Assembly (NCBI GenBank): GCA_947396885.1 | Contig: OX377206.1 | Span: 85,805,960 to 85,869,959 of the forward strand | Length of the DNA: 64,000 nucleotides | Source: Heligmosomoides polygyrus polygyrus | Taxonomy: Eukaryota; Nematoda; Chromadorea; Rhabditida; Heligmosomidae | Direction: 5' to 3' | Position numbers and translations under genes: made by a program | Part shown: piece by piece, positions 22,360-35,100 of the stretch | Numbering within the stretch: the stretch's first letter is position 1 | How the letters are laid out: each line of letters opens with the position of its first letter | Notes under the pieces: model-generated | Databases searched by the model: none | Told to the model about the DNA's origin: nothing | What the model saw: the letters and a program-made list of their open reading frames with translations, nothing else

Positions 22360-24270
22360 AAATCTCAGGTCGTCCGCCTAAAAAGCCATCAGAGTTTAAA
22401 AATAACTGCAAAAAGCATTTTTAAAAATTTCAAGAACTTATATAGCCGATGATGTCGGAAGTCCACACTAAATTTTGTTCAGCATATACAGGTTGTCAAC
22501 ATAGACACGAAACGAAACGCATCCTTTTCCGGATTACTGTCGTTACCCTGATTGTGGTATTGGCGTGAGGTCGACCCAGTAAACGGGGTCCATCAAGTAG
22601 ACGGGTGCACGTGTACCAGATGCTCTCTGAGCACCGTCAGCATAATTAGCCCTAATTGTAGTGCATTCAAACGGCCGTTTTTGCGCACTTCATTCCGGTC
22701 CTGTTACTGGGAACGAAACCCTAAAGAACGGTAAAGTAAGGTTACATACTCAACAGAGCAGTAGAATAGCAGCGAACTTCGTTCCGACCAGCATAAGCCT
22801 ACCATACCCGAAGAAGGTACAGGGTGAACATACCCTCGCACCTAGCACTCTTTCAAACTTTCCCACAAGCTTGTCCAATAAGCCAAGTTCTCAGGACGGC
22901 CGTGCGTCTGCGTGTTGCGTCCCTCGCATCTTAGCAGGGTGTTGCTATGACAATTTAATCCTGATTATCAACACGACTGAAAGCAAGCACGACTCAAAAA
23001 GAACATGGCAGCTGGGAATGCTAAGTAGGGTGTGCAAATCGCATACTAATTAGTCAACACCGCTGCATAATCTCAACGCAAAGGAAGTGGAATCTAAAAA
23101 ACGGAACGGTCTCCAACTTCCCTCTTCTTGGAGCCTCGGCATGGTAAGTTTCAGTTGCATGTTAATACTATGCCAAACACGTTAGGCCGAAATAAAGTCC
23201 ACTTACAACCTTGTGTTTGGCACGGTATTAACATACAGCTAAAAACGGTGTTACATAAGATAGAGGACATTACATTACTATTACTTATCCTAAAATACCG
23301 GGGTGTGAGTAAAGGTCTCGCTTCAGGGGAAAACGAACCTGCGAGCCTCCAACCTTTGCAAAGAGGAAGTTCGCGATACACTACCAACCACTATCTCTAT
23401 CACGTTGGATTAATCGTGCATCCAACGATCAAATCCTTCAGCATTCATCTTTATGTAAATGCGAGCTGAGCAGCTACCACTATCAGCGTCATACCAAATT
23501 TTCGCGTCCAATATTAGAAACTAAATAAACTGGGAAATAAAAAAGAGCCTGCAGCATTCAGAGGCAGCATGTCGACACCAACTGAAACCAATATGGATAG
23601 CAGTAAATTTGTGTAAGCCGCACGGTAGCAAGGTCATTGATCTTTATGTCAAGTTCGAGTTCGAGTTATCAAAAGTTCGACCATTGGGCTGATTCTATAG
23701 ACCGTTGTTACCATAGAACGGCCTCCATACACAAGCCGCAACCCTACATGCACATTGAGCTGAAGGATATAAGGCACAAGCACGGACGCGTAAGGAATTT
23801 CATGGATTTAAACCGCTCTGCGAGTTGGGTTCGACTAAATGCTTTGAGCAATTCGCAGCGCCAACTGCATGTGATCCCTACGATTCAACGCGGTTGACGT
23901 CGTCGTACCAGTCCTCAAATCACAAGGAAGCTTGAAACTCAAACAACGCTGCTCGAAGTGGGGCTCAAAGTGACAGCGAGGAGACATGTGCAATTGCGCC
24001 GAGTGGATGTTTGGTCTTCGAAGACGCGCAAAGGCAGCCAAGCTAGTCAGACACCCGCCGGCGCCGAACTGGAAGGAAGCCTATACTTCAACGAGAAAAT
24101 GCATGGGTAGGTGAACGCAATTTGCCGGCCGCCAGAACTGAATTCCCCACGCAGGAATTTGAAGCACGACTTCCACCACATTTCAAGCCACCCCTTCATG
24201 AAGCCAGATCAAATGCTGGAGGAGCTCTCCTCACCTTTCTAAATCTTCACGGGCAGTATTGTGCGCTGCG
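22360..24270. other. No gene recognised
   Basis: Open frames in this stretch are short, unspliced and without recognisable motifs on either strand. I see no RNA gene. Confidence 0.4.
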
Positions 24271-24274
24271 ACTG

Positions 24275-24560
24275 GAAGCGCGATAGCGAGCCGGAGCAGG
24301 GGCCGGCTGTCGCCTGGGCCCCGAATTGAGGTTCTTGGTTCGGGTTTCTCGCCCAAGCCAATCGAGTCCTCCATCCATCCGGGATCGGTGAATTGGCACC
24401 AGACTTGTCTGGGAAGGAGAAAACACTGACTTGTTCATCGGCTGGTCATCTCTAGTCATTGTATATTCCAAGTACGCCTTCAAATTGCCTACTCGACATC
24501 CTAGAAGTATTATAGAATGTGTGCCACATCTCAAAAAGGGGGTAGAAGCATCTAACGCCA
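24275..24560 (+). repeat. tRNA-derived SINE, family A
   Basis: The copy starts in a diverged TAGCGAGCCGGAGCAGG head and has the body blocks GTTCGGGTTTC, CCATCCATCCGG and GTCTGGGAAGGA. A TATC microsatellite at 24719-24736 lies shortly downstream. Confidence 0.75.
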
Positions 24561-24569
24561 CCAATTATC

Positions 24570-27500
24570 CTTTTATTTAATATGAGATCACTACAAAGAG
24601 TATTTGCGCATTACACTGACCAAGTTTTGGACTCGTCAAACCATGGAGTCACGTAGCCAGACTATAAGAGAGTTCCTGTTGAACCGTAGACCAGAACTGC
24701 CAACAACTTAATCTTAGGTATCTATCTATCTATCTAGTGGTAGGTATCTATAATACAATGATTCTCCCCTAAACGTCATGCAGAACATCATTCCAAACTC
24801 TATTGATAAGAAAGGCAAGGTCAAGATTCGATGCAACGGTGCCAAACGGGAACCTAACTTTGTAACCTTAGTCATCACCAAAGCAAGGACAAATCCCTAG
24901 TCAAATTTGCCAGTTAGGTCTTTATGCACGGGCAACGACTGCCACGATAGCAAAATTCCCAGTGAAAAGGTGTTCCACAGGGGGCGTAGAAAGCTCGTGG
25001 CAGGGCCAAAACCGATTTGCGTCGTATGATACAGATGAATGCAGTGAGAAGAATCCGGATACATTGTACAGTAAGGAAGGAAGTGAGCATATGAAACTCG
25101 AAAACTTACAGTCTATTCCGAATTACCGCTGCAGGTGCATAAATAGCTGAATAGCCAGTATATAGAGTACTTCCAATTCGGCTCAAATGGTCGCCTCTCA
25201 AAGAAATGAAACTTTCACATTCCACTGATGTTAAGGTAAACGGAAGAAAAATGCCTTTGAAACAGAGGCATGCGTTGATGAAGAAGGTCAAAAGTTACAA
25301 CATAGCAGAAACGAAGCGGACTCAATGAAACAAGCCCAAGGTGTATAGATTTGAAGTGAATCTGTACAGCGGTAGAGATGAATACGACCAGAGGGAACTG
25401 AATGAATCTCGCATTAGAAAAAGAAACGGTTTCATAGAGCTCGAGAAGGAACTATAGATACATTTCCCGATCAGTCTGAGTTACACAGCTGTTGTTGTAA
25501 ATACTTTCAGATTGGTTTTTTGCAGCGGTGCATGGAAGGGAACACAAGAAAATTCCAATTCCAACACTTTGACACGAACAATTCTAATTTAGAAGGCTAA
25601 TGAGCTCAAGAAAGGGCAGAATGAGTTGTAGAGAATGGTACAGATTAATACGGTAGATGCATTTCGGTGTAAAGAAAGCAACGGTGGCAGAGACTCGCAA
25701 AAGAAACGATGGACGCCTTCTAACTAACCATTATGAGTGCCAGTGATTAGTTGCACAGTATGTGATATAGAGAACAGCAGCTAACTAATCTTTAATGACG
25801 GCGTATAGATTGTCGGATCAGCAAACTTCTAGCTCCAAAAGTGCATGTGGAATTGCATGGAATGCAACTGCTAGAATGCAATTCGAGTGCAGACGAAGCA
25901 CCTTCCAATCCCTTCATGACCAGCAATTTTATCTTAGTCGCAGCAACCTCAGATGTACAGACATAATGCAAATGGGCGGTAGATCCAAGAGAATGTTCCA
26001 CCCTGCAACTTTTTTTCTGCAACTACAACAACATCAAGTTAATTGATGTTTTTTGTAGTTGTTGACAACTCTGGATATTGTGCAGGAGAAAGACGGTGTA
26101 GCTTACTCACGCAACTTGCACCTGGAGATGTACCCACCCTCGATTATGCAGATAGGCGCTTCTGAACGAAAGACATACAGAATGCTCTTTTTGATAGCAC
26201 GATTGCAGAAGTCACAGTGGTGTAAGGGAATAGGAGTTAGTTAGACGGTTGCATAAGCAACATTGAGCAGAGAAACGTGATGAACTGAGGAAAGAGGGAT
26301 TTTTGAAGAGAGATGGGAAAGAAAATGGCACAAAGGAATGCAAATTTGAATGCATTTTACACTGAACAAAGGGAACTTAGGGGAACTTAGCAAGGTGTTT
26401 GCCTTACGAGGCAAGTACAAGAAACTCCAGGATGAGGTCCATCTAGCGAACCCACGTCATGCGAACTGAAGTCACTCCTTGCTGAGCTCTGTGCGTGTAA
26501 TGAACTTGAGAAGGGAACGTTGGGTCCACTTCCAAATGCTGCACCCAGAATAAACGGAAAACAGCTGTTCAAGCATAAATCGCAACCCTAGATGTACATT
26601 CACAATATGATCGAGCGCAAAGCAGTAGTGATCCGCCATCCATCCTTTCCATAACCGGCAGCTCTATCTTAATCAAAAAAAAAAAAACGAGCCTCCAGGG
26701 AAATGTTGTTATAAAAAGGCTCGTCAGGAGATATCAATGAAGCGAAACGAAGCATTTCCAAGGAAAATAAATAAAAAAGTAACTTCACATCTTCTGACCC
26801 GCTCCATTGGATATCATCTTGTAGTTGCAGTGCATAAGTGCCAGTGCTTGACTTCTCATTTTAAGTGTTTCTGGACATCTTCGGAGGCGTTGTCTTATTA
26901 GATATCCTTTATTACTAGTTTATTAGATATCCTTTATTACTTCGGCACAAAAAGTATCTACGTGCTTCAGTGTTCCTATTCGGATTGCCCTTGATCAGCA
27001 GGTCCCAATTTCTCATCACGTCCATTGTTCCTGTCCTTCTGTGTCCTGTGGTGCAGTCCAACTATATTGCACCTGGTGCATTAAGGTCTCTAACGACTAC
27101 TAAATATGAGCTTCCACGTAAGTCAGAAGCGTTGATAAGGTCGTCCAAAAAGGTTCCCCAATTCCGGTCTTCGTGACTCGAATGAGATGTACGCACGTGA
27201 GTGATACGTAGAGTTTTCTAGTGATTCATCCTTATTCTCAGCTTGATGATACTATTATTATGGAAGAAGCGCCCGAATTGTCGACCTATTGATGGTCAGT
27301 TATATAATCCTAGACCGCTGTTTACTTTGCCATCGAAACTTCCGCTAAAACATAGCGCATCCACTCTGGAGCCAGAGGCACCTCTAACGGACTTTTTTGT
27401 CTCTGATATGCCCACTACATCAGATTTCATCATCCCCTGAGTCAGAAAGTCGTTCCGAATTTGTTATCGACCGGACGTTGAATAGGTGGATGACGTTCCC

Positions 27501-28100
27501 TAACATTTTGGCGTTCGATTCACTTCAGCCATGCCGGGTTGGGTCAGAGTTTGCCTCTTGAACAGATAAAAAGAACTCAAAGGTGAGGAAGCACGACCGT
27601 ACACGCTAGGGCAAGGCTATCTTGAGATGCTATGAAGGAAAAAGATGGTAAGCCCACTCATGCGACTTGCATCTGTAGCAGTACCCGCATTCAACTTTTT
27701 CATTTTAAACGCTTTTGGACCATTGGTCTGGATGTAATGGAAAAGGTGGAGGACTGCCCCTTTCAAGTGGAGATCGGCAATATTATAGAGAAGTGGAGAG
27801 ACATCAAGACAGCTTTATACGTCATCCGAAGTCGAGCACAGCTAAAAGATAAGCTCGAGCAACGGTTGTAGAGGGAGTTGCGGGACGAGATGTGGATGAA
27901 CATGACGGGAAGGATGCCAATGCACTTCACACTGAGGAATGAAATGAGCGTGTTGAACTGGAAAAAGGAATAGGAGTTCTTTCATAAGTAACCGTCACTA
28001 GCTTCTGGATAGCTACACAACTGGTAATGAGAATAATGTTCAGGCACACTCGCTTAAGCCTGGAGCGGCTGGTAGAGAGGCTATATGTTGTTACAGGATG
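24570..28100. repeat. Old dispersed-repeat territory
   Basis: No gene recognised. Diverged copies of the repeat seen clearly at 29930 and 30675 can be traced near 26060-26350 and 27630-27960, sharing phrases such as CTCACGCAACTTGCACCTG, GACTTGCATCTGTAG and GAATGCAttTtaCACTGA-like text. A poly-A run is at 26676-26687. Confidence 0.4.
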
Positions 28101-28103
28101 TTT

Positions 28104-28350
28104 TGTTACGATCAAAACTCTTGCGCCATGCGTGACTCGAACCTGCACCTTCTGCTTTCCGGGAGCGGTGCTACGCGTTACACCACCGCCGCTGCTTGAC
28201 CGCACGTAACATCCGCGATATCCTTGAGGTCTGTCAGCATCCACCCATGATATCGGGATGGGCCGGCCGCTGATATCAGTATAGAGCCGGTTAAGCTGAA
28301 GACCTTACTAGTAGCAACGTCTAAGCACATTTGCTTAAGCCTGGAGCGGC
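28104..28350 (-). repeat. tRNA-like SINE copy
   Basis: The minus strand shows GCGGCGGTGGTGTAACGCG and then GGTTCGAGTCACGC at tRNA A-to-B-box spacing. The flank GATCAAAACTCTTGCGCC matches the repeat at 10440. Body text CACATTTGCTTAAGCCTGGA is duplicated at 28045 and 28327. Confidence 0.55.
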
Positions 28351-28359
28351 TGATATAGA

Positions 28360-29925
28360 GGCGTTGCAGGATATTTTGTACGGTATGGAGAATAGTTGCC
28401 AATTAGTCCTTAGTAACCGCATATAAAGTGTAGAAGCAAATAACAGCCAATTAGTCTTTGACGACCGCACATGAAGTGCGATAAGCAACAAATCTGCAAC
28501 TCGAAAAGTGCAAGTGAAGCGGAATAGAAGGCAGGTGCTCAGGTGCAAGTCGAGCGCAACAGAGGCAACTTCTTATCCCTTCACAACAGGCAGTGCCACC
28601 ATAGTCGCTGCAACTTTGGATCTACACGGAATAGTGGTCCACACTGTATTCAATCCTTAATTGACATCCTAATCGCAGCAAACCTAAATGTCCACCCACG
28701 GTATAAATCATATGTACCTGAGCTTTCTGTTCTCATTATTTTATTCAAAGCACATGAGGATGCGCTCAATACCGAGCAATAACATTCGCTAGAAGGGCAT
28801 GACAATAATGATATATTTCTAAAAGAAGCTAGGCGCTGCTCAGAAAAACTAAGTAAAAAAACAGTAACAAAAACAGAAAATGAAGCAATTTTTGAAACAC
28901 CAGAGGTCTTTCACATCGTCTGGGGTAATATGGGTAATATTTTCTACCGAATTAAATGCACACTCAATCTGAGGAATAGCGTTAGGGAAGCGCTACTACT
29001 ACGGACCATTTTTTTGGCAGGGCGCACTGAATCTGGCTTTGGTTCTGCGGATATTAGGGTATTCTTACCCTAGCAACCCAGCACCAAACCCTCTAAAACA
29101 GTTTTTGCCACTAAGCCCAAAAAGATGTCTAAACACTTGGAAAGAAGTTAGGCGAGTAGTTAGGCGCTATCTGGGTTAGGGGGAGGCATCCTTTCCAAGG
29201 TATCGATTTCAGGTCAAGTCCACGGAAGGATAGAATATTACGATTTACTTACAATGGTCCACCTCTGCTCTAGGATTCCGCTGGAATATGAATCTGTAGT
29301 AAAAAAAAGGAGTAAGGTCGCAGTCACAACAGAGCAATCCCCCTAACAAGCAATGCGACACTAGCTAAATCCACCCCTTAAAACGACGAGATCTATCCTA
29401 GTGGGTGGGGGGGGGGGGACTTGATTCATCGCTCTGTCAACGACTGTAGAATTGAAAGAGTTATCTTACGAAAGGAGACACTACTTCTACATCTGCATCA
29501 CTATTGTTTTCACCTATGCATTTATCCCGTTTTGTAGCCCGTTATTACCGTTTTAGCCATCTCTTTAGAAGTTGAGCATTTCCATGTTGTTACTTTGTTT
29601 TCTCCTTCTCACCTGTGTACTCACATGATGGTTTTAACTACATCATGACGAAGTTTTGCCTTAAACGGACCAACTTTAGATATACAGTCATAAGGTGACC
29701 GGATGCAAGTTGGGAAACGGATGGAGTGTGAAGCAGTATAGTACACTTACTATATACTACATACTACTTACAGTACACCTACTGTTCACTTACTACTTAC
29801 AGTATACTTCGGTGAGTTCTTTGTACCAGAATGTTCATGAGAAGAAAAACCTTGTTGAGAAAATGGAAGGAATGGTAGGAATAAGTGAAAGCCTGGTCTC
29901 AAACAGTCGATGATAAAGGAATAAA
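28360..29925. other. No gene recognised
   Basis: A run of 12 G follows GATCTATCCTAGTG at 29390-29419, resembling one end of the TIR family at 16.5 and 22.2 kb. Simple TACTTACTA-type repeats occur at 29750-29810. Otherwise nothing identifiable. Confidence 0.4.
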
Positions 29926-29929
29926 AACG

Positions 29930-31103
29930 GGGATAATAACGTCCTTCAACGATAATTGGGACGAGGAGAAAATGTTTGCCTGGCAAGATAACATCACTCG
30001 GACCCCACTCGCGCGACTTGCACCTGTGGATGCACCCGCGCCCAACCTTCTCACTCTATACGGTTTAGGACGAACTCATCGAATGTTATGAAGAAGACGG
30101 AGAATATCCGTCCAGATCAGAGGTCATCAACGGGGGAGGGGAGTAGGAGATGATGAGACGGCTTCATAAGCGGGAAGGAATGGGATGAGCTCGAGAAACG
30201 CTGGGAGAGGGACCTATGGAGCAGGGCACGCGGATGAACGGACCGAGAAGAAGGATGTGAATGCAGTTGACGTTGAAGAAAGAAACGAGTGTATGGAAAT
30301 AGCCGATCAACAGCGGCAGTAAAGCAAGTCTGTGTTAAGCTCTTCAGGAGGTTGTTATACGGCTTAATTACCCAGCATTACCTTTTCTGCTGGTTCCCCT
30401 ACTTCTCCAGGGATCCCTTCAGCGTTCCATGCAACTTTTAAGAACGACTTAGAACGGATTGAAACGCTGATTACAAATATGTGGACCAAAATTGCTGAAT
30501 GGTTCGGTGCAAGTAAACGTGGAGGCGCAATCCCAAAGGGGGGTCAGCCTTGTACAAACATCCTACCATATATAATTTAAATAATAGTTGAAATGGAAAC
30601 ACATGTAACATAATGTACAACGTAAGGCAGTCATTGAACTGTCAGATCCCTCCCCATTGGGATGGCACCAAATCGGGATAACAACGTCCTCCAGCGAGAA
30701 TTGGACGGGGAGAAAACGTTTGCCTGGCAAGATAGCATCGCTCGGACCCCACTTGCGCGACTTGCACCTGTGGATGCACCCGCGCCCAACCGTCTCACTC
30801 TATACGGTTTAGGGCGAATTCACCGAATGTTATGAAGAAGACGGAGGATATCCGTCCAGATCAGAGGTCATCAGCGGTGGAGGGGAGTAGGAGATGATGG
30901 GACGGCTTCATAAGCGGGAAGCAATGGGATGAGCTCGAGGAACGCTGGGAGAGGAACCTGTGGAGCGGAACACGCGGATGAACGCGGCGAGAAGAAGGAT
31001 GTGAATGCATTTCACGTTGAAGAAAGAAACGAGTGTATGGAAATAGCCGATCAACAACTGAACGGCACAGATACACGTATCGAGCGGCAGTAAAACAAGT
31101 CTG
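29930..31103 (+). repeat. Direct duplication of a ~400-bp repeat
   Basis: Copy 1 (about 29930-30336) and copy 2 (about 30675-31103) run in parallel from GGGATAA(T/C)AACGTCCT to CAAGTCTGTG. They differ by scattered substitutions and by about 30 extra bases near the end of copy 2 (after GATCAACAA). No ORF is conserved between them. Confidence 0.8.
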
Positions 31104-32480
31104 TGACGAGAGAGCTCCCCGGCCGGGAGACGTCAGACGCGCGTTCGGCAGTCAGCGCGCAGGTGCGCAGATGCAGAGAGGCGCTGTCGAAACGAAGACG
31201 CGCTATAGGCCCGGGAGACGCGAGGGTGGCTAGCGCGCCGGCGAGGCGTGGCGTGGTCGGCGGAGGCGCGAGGGCGGCTAGCCGTCGGCCAGGGAGTGCA
31301 CGGGCGCCGGCGGCGACCGGCGAGCGCCGATGAGGTCAGAGACGACGTCGACGGCCGACCGGGCCGCGGCCGCGGGCAGCGCGCGCAGAGAAGCCAAGGT
31401 CACGCGCGAGAGAGAGCGCGCCGCGCGGACGCGCAGCCGCCGCGCCGGCCCGAGTGCACTCCGCCGCGCGTATCGATCGTGACGTCACCGCGCGACGGCC
31501 GCGTTCCCACGAAGCCCCGCCGCTCCCCCCGCCGCCGCCCGCTAATTTCGAAGACACCTGCCCTCGTCACCGACGACGCCGCGCCTCGCCGACCACGACT
31601 CATCCTGCGCTGCCGCTGCTGCTGCTGGGGGGCACGTCGCCGCAGTGCTGTGCCGCCCGCTGCCTCCCTCTCGGTGGCTACGTCACGAAGAAGAAGAAGA
31701 GGAGGAAGTGCGCTCGCGTCAGCCGGCAGGACCGCGTCGGCAGACACAGGGGCTGCCGGCAGGGCAGGACCGGGACGGACGTGGGGATGGCGATCCGGAT
31801 TCCGTGACGGCGGCAATAGTTGCGATAATCGCGAGCAGCAGAGGGGCTGACAATTCGGAGACAGAGCGACATAAATAAGGGAGCAGACGCCGGTCGAGGG
31901 AGGGAGCGCCGGAACGCCGCGCCGCGGAGACGCAGGGGGGCTGACACGGGCGAGAGCGCGCGGCCGGCGAGGAGACGCCGACGAGCGGCCAGAGAGCGCA
32001 CGCAGCGCCGAGAGCCGAGGGGAGCTAAGCGCGCAGAGTGACTCGTCGGCGACGGAGACGCAGAGAGCGCGACGCCGGCGGAATCGCCCTCGGTCTGTAA
32101 GCATTACGCCCGGTACACACCGCGTAGAAATAAACGCGCCCGAAGTCATCGGGCGTCGTCGGCCGGCCGCGCCGACGGACTGCGCTGCGCTCCCGCCGCT
32201 GCAAGGGGGGGGGGGGGGTCGTCGTCTACTGGCTGACGGCCACGACGACGGCGCCACACCAGCGGGGGAACGACGACGGACGAGAGGCGAGAAGGACATG
32301 TCCTTTCGCGGCAGAGAACCACAGCGCACACCACACCACTGCTGCTGCTGCGAGAGAGAGGGAGGCAGCCGTCGTCCGCTGCACAGCAGCTAGCCGATCG
32401 AACACGAGAAAAAAGCGGGTTCGGTTCGGATGATCGACGTAGGTGCTGGCGGCTGCGGGAAGCCGCCATCCTCGCCATCT
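31104..32480. other. Abrupt G+C- and CpG-rich island
   Basis: Base composition changes sharply exactly where copy 2 of the preceding repeat ends. The island is full of CG dinucleotides, GCGCGC and CGGC runs, has a G12 tract at 32206-32217 and a CTG run at 32337-32351. Long open frames occur on both strands, but all translate to Arg/Ala/Ser/Pro-rich low-complexity peptide, as expected by chance in G+C-rich DNA. Possible readings are a promoter/CpG island, a G+C-rich repeat, or foreign DNA; the sequence does not decide. Confidence 0.6.
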
Positions 32481-32729
32481 ATTCTGAACTCGCGCCAGAA
32501 ACAGCGGATTGATCGCTTGGCACGACGAATACGTCAGCAACCAAACGACTTTTGCGAGGAGACGCTTCCGCTAGCGATGAGACTGGGCATCCCTGTGCAT
32601 CCCACGAGTTCTTGTTAGATTCGGGCAACAGCAGCAGAAGAAGAAGCTTGTCAAACAGTTTTAAGTGTTGCTCAGTTTTTAGGTCAACTTGGATCATCGT
32701 TCTGATCATTCGTAGAGATTTTGAATAAA
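32430..32729 (+). other. Possible short transcript end next to the GC island
   Basis: A 62-codon open frame (32430-32618) ends in TAG and is followed by AATAAA at 32724-32729. The peptide includes RQKQRIDRLARRIRQQP and has no family match I recognise. It could be the last exon of a gene whose 5' part is in the island, but it lacks supporting splice evidence. Confidence 0.2.
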
Positions 32730-33339
32730 TCTTATCGCAGGTGGCATCGTGTCGCGACCAAGTCTAAACGGCTACCTCAAACCGCTGTAACCGTTAAAGT
32801 CCGCCAACAACAAACACAGAAAGTAATAAAAATCGATCAATAAGTGAAATGTCCCTTGATACAAACAAAACCATTAGACGGCGACGACGAAGAAGAGTAC
32901 AACGATGATAAAGATGACATCTCCAGCAACATATAATAGTCAGTCTTCGACGGAGTCAGACGACGCGGCGCAAACAGGCTTCGGGGGGGGGGGGGGTGGT
33001 ACCATGTAGGAAAGCTCAATACAACGTTATGGGGTGTACGAAATAAAAATTTTAGGCAGCACTAGTGTGTTCTAGCTCTATGGTAACTGAACTAGGCCAT
33101 CTCTCTTTTAATTGGACATGCCTTCTTACAAAGGCGAATATCCACTGAGTACATGGTGACCTCCCCCCCCCCCCCCCGAGGCTATTTGCGCCAACCACGC
33201 ATACAAGGGAAGGGGGTCAAGAACGCGAGTCAGCGTGGTTTGCTCTATCCCTTTTCGTTTTTTTTTGTCTGCCAATTTTCTCAAATGGACGTCTTCTCTT
33301 CGCTCCATTTTCCTTAACTCGTTAACTTCATTATCATCT

Positions 33340-34670
33340 CACCAGACGTTCAGCGGCCGCCAAACGTCTGGTTGGGGGCTTCGCCCCCAAACCCCGAGAA
33401 TAAAACACTCCCGTCTAGACCTCCTTACTCGCGTTAAAGTGAAAAACTGGTTTTACGGGAAAGCGGGACGGTAGGGCACAATCTTCAAAACTGCTCCTAA
33501 GCCTACCCACTCTATCGCACTTACGCCGATTTATTCTCCGAAGTTCAAATTCTCTACGTGGCGAGGAACAGATTGTGATAATCTTGTGAGTGCTCTATAC
33601 CGCTAAATATCCGACGGCAATAATAATCCTCCGATTCTCGAAGTCATTCTCCCTATTCCCCCCCCCCCCCTCCCCCCGACAATACACAATGCCCCCTTAC
33701 CATGTACAGGTAGAGACTGGTACCCTTTCACTGTCCCCCTCTTTTGGCGCAGCCCCTTCACTGGCCCTCATTACTGGTCACACCTTCACTGATTCCCCCT
33801 TTACCGCCTCCCCCCCCCCCTTCACAGGATTTCACAGGTTCCCGTTCACTGTCCCCCCCCCCCTTTTTGCCCCCCTCACCTAAGCGGTACACTTTATTGG
33901 TCCCCTTCACTGCCCCATTAATGGTCCCTTCACAGCTCCACCATTACTGGTCACCTTCACTGATCCCCTTTACTGGTCCCCTCGGTCCCCTCCCCCCCCC
34001 CCCCCCCCTTCACTGGCCGCCATTACTGGTCCTATCTTCACTGGTCCCCTCTTCACTGGTGCTTCTTTAATGGTTCCCCCTTTACCGGTTTTCCCTTCAC
34101 GGAACCCCCCCCCCCCACTTCACTGGTTCTCGTTCACTCCCCCCCCCCAACCCTCACCTTAGTGGTATTCTTTATTGGTCCCCTTCACTGGCTCCCATTA
34201 AAGGTCCTACACTTACTGGTACCCCTCCCCTCTTCACTGGTCCTCCCATCCTTCGCTGGACTCCTGCTCATTGGTCTCCCCTTTAGTGGTCTCCCATTAG
34301 ACGTGTTCGGAATCCGGACACCACTTGCGCGACATAGGTGACACTTCTTCTGAGCCCAGACACCCTTTGCATGACATCGGTGATATGTCTTTCGGACCCA
34401 GACCCCCATTACGCGACATCGATGACACGTCTACTGAACCCGGGCGCCTGTTGAACAGCGTCGGTGACATATTTTCTCAACCCGGACGCCCTTTGTGCGA
34501 CATCGGTGACACTTCTTCTGACGGTCTCGACACGGCGTGAGTGGCACCTCGTCTGAACACAAACGCCCGCTACTCGACTTCTAGAAAAGGCCAGACGGAA
34601 GAGCAGACGGACGGACGGACAGACAGACGGACGGACAACCGTTAACTCCTTTATATATAGTAGGATTCAA
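33340..34670 (+). mobile_element. Hairpin-capped minisatellite element, copy 1
   Basis: It begins with a double hairpin: CAGACGTT...AAACGTCTG around CAGCGGCCGCC, then GGGGGCTTCGCCCCC. Behind it come C-rich minisatellites of about 15 bases (TTCACTGGTCCCC) at 33700-34300, then a 43-45 base repeat around GACATCGGTGACAC at 34320-34540, and a GACGGACA microsatellite at 34605-34636. A copy in the opposite orientation is at 51700-53500. Hairpin plus central tandem repeats resembles non-autonomous Helitron/Helentron-type elements, but no Rep/helicase frame is present, so the class is inference. Confidence 0.6.
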
Positions 34671-34729
34671 GGAGGTGATACTGCCGGCATAGTTGACAGT
34701 ACAATATAATTAGTATATGGTGCTTTTGA

Positions 34730-35100
34730 GGAATTTTGGCGAACGAATGAATGAACGAATAAATTTAATGCAGAAAATTTTCGAACGAAGAGGAACGAAC
34801 GAGATTATTCGCTCGTTAAATCTTTCGAATGAGATTCGAATATTCGATTAGTCTGATAATTTGATCGAATAAGTTTCTGTGTTTGAACAATCGAAGTCTA
34901 TTCGACATTCGAATAAAATTATTAGATTTTCAAATAAATTTGAAATATTCAGTTTTCGAATAATATTCGAATATGGCTCCCTCTCAATGTCCGATTTCGA
35001 ACGGATATTGGAAAATCTAGAAATATCGAATATTTGACTATTCGAATAATTTTTGAATATATTAGTTCTTTTTTTCGAGCACAACTATATTAAATACGTA
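34730..35100. repeat. AT-rich region iterating TTCGAATA-type words
   Basis: Variants of ATTCGAAT recur on both strands through the block, giving many short inverted repeats. Similar words build the 41-bp tandem repeat at 45.5 kb. No coding sequence seen; from here to 36220 I recognise no gene. Confidence 0.5.

Noticed and set aside
31248..32329. Overlapping 200- and 309-codon open frames in the GC-rich island
   Set aside because: They overlap on opposite strands, are Arg/Ala/Pro/Ser low complexity, and stop codons are rare by composition; no motif or splice support.
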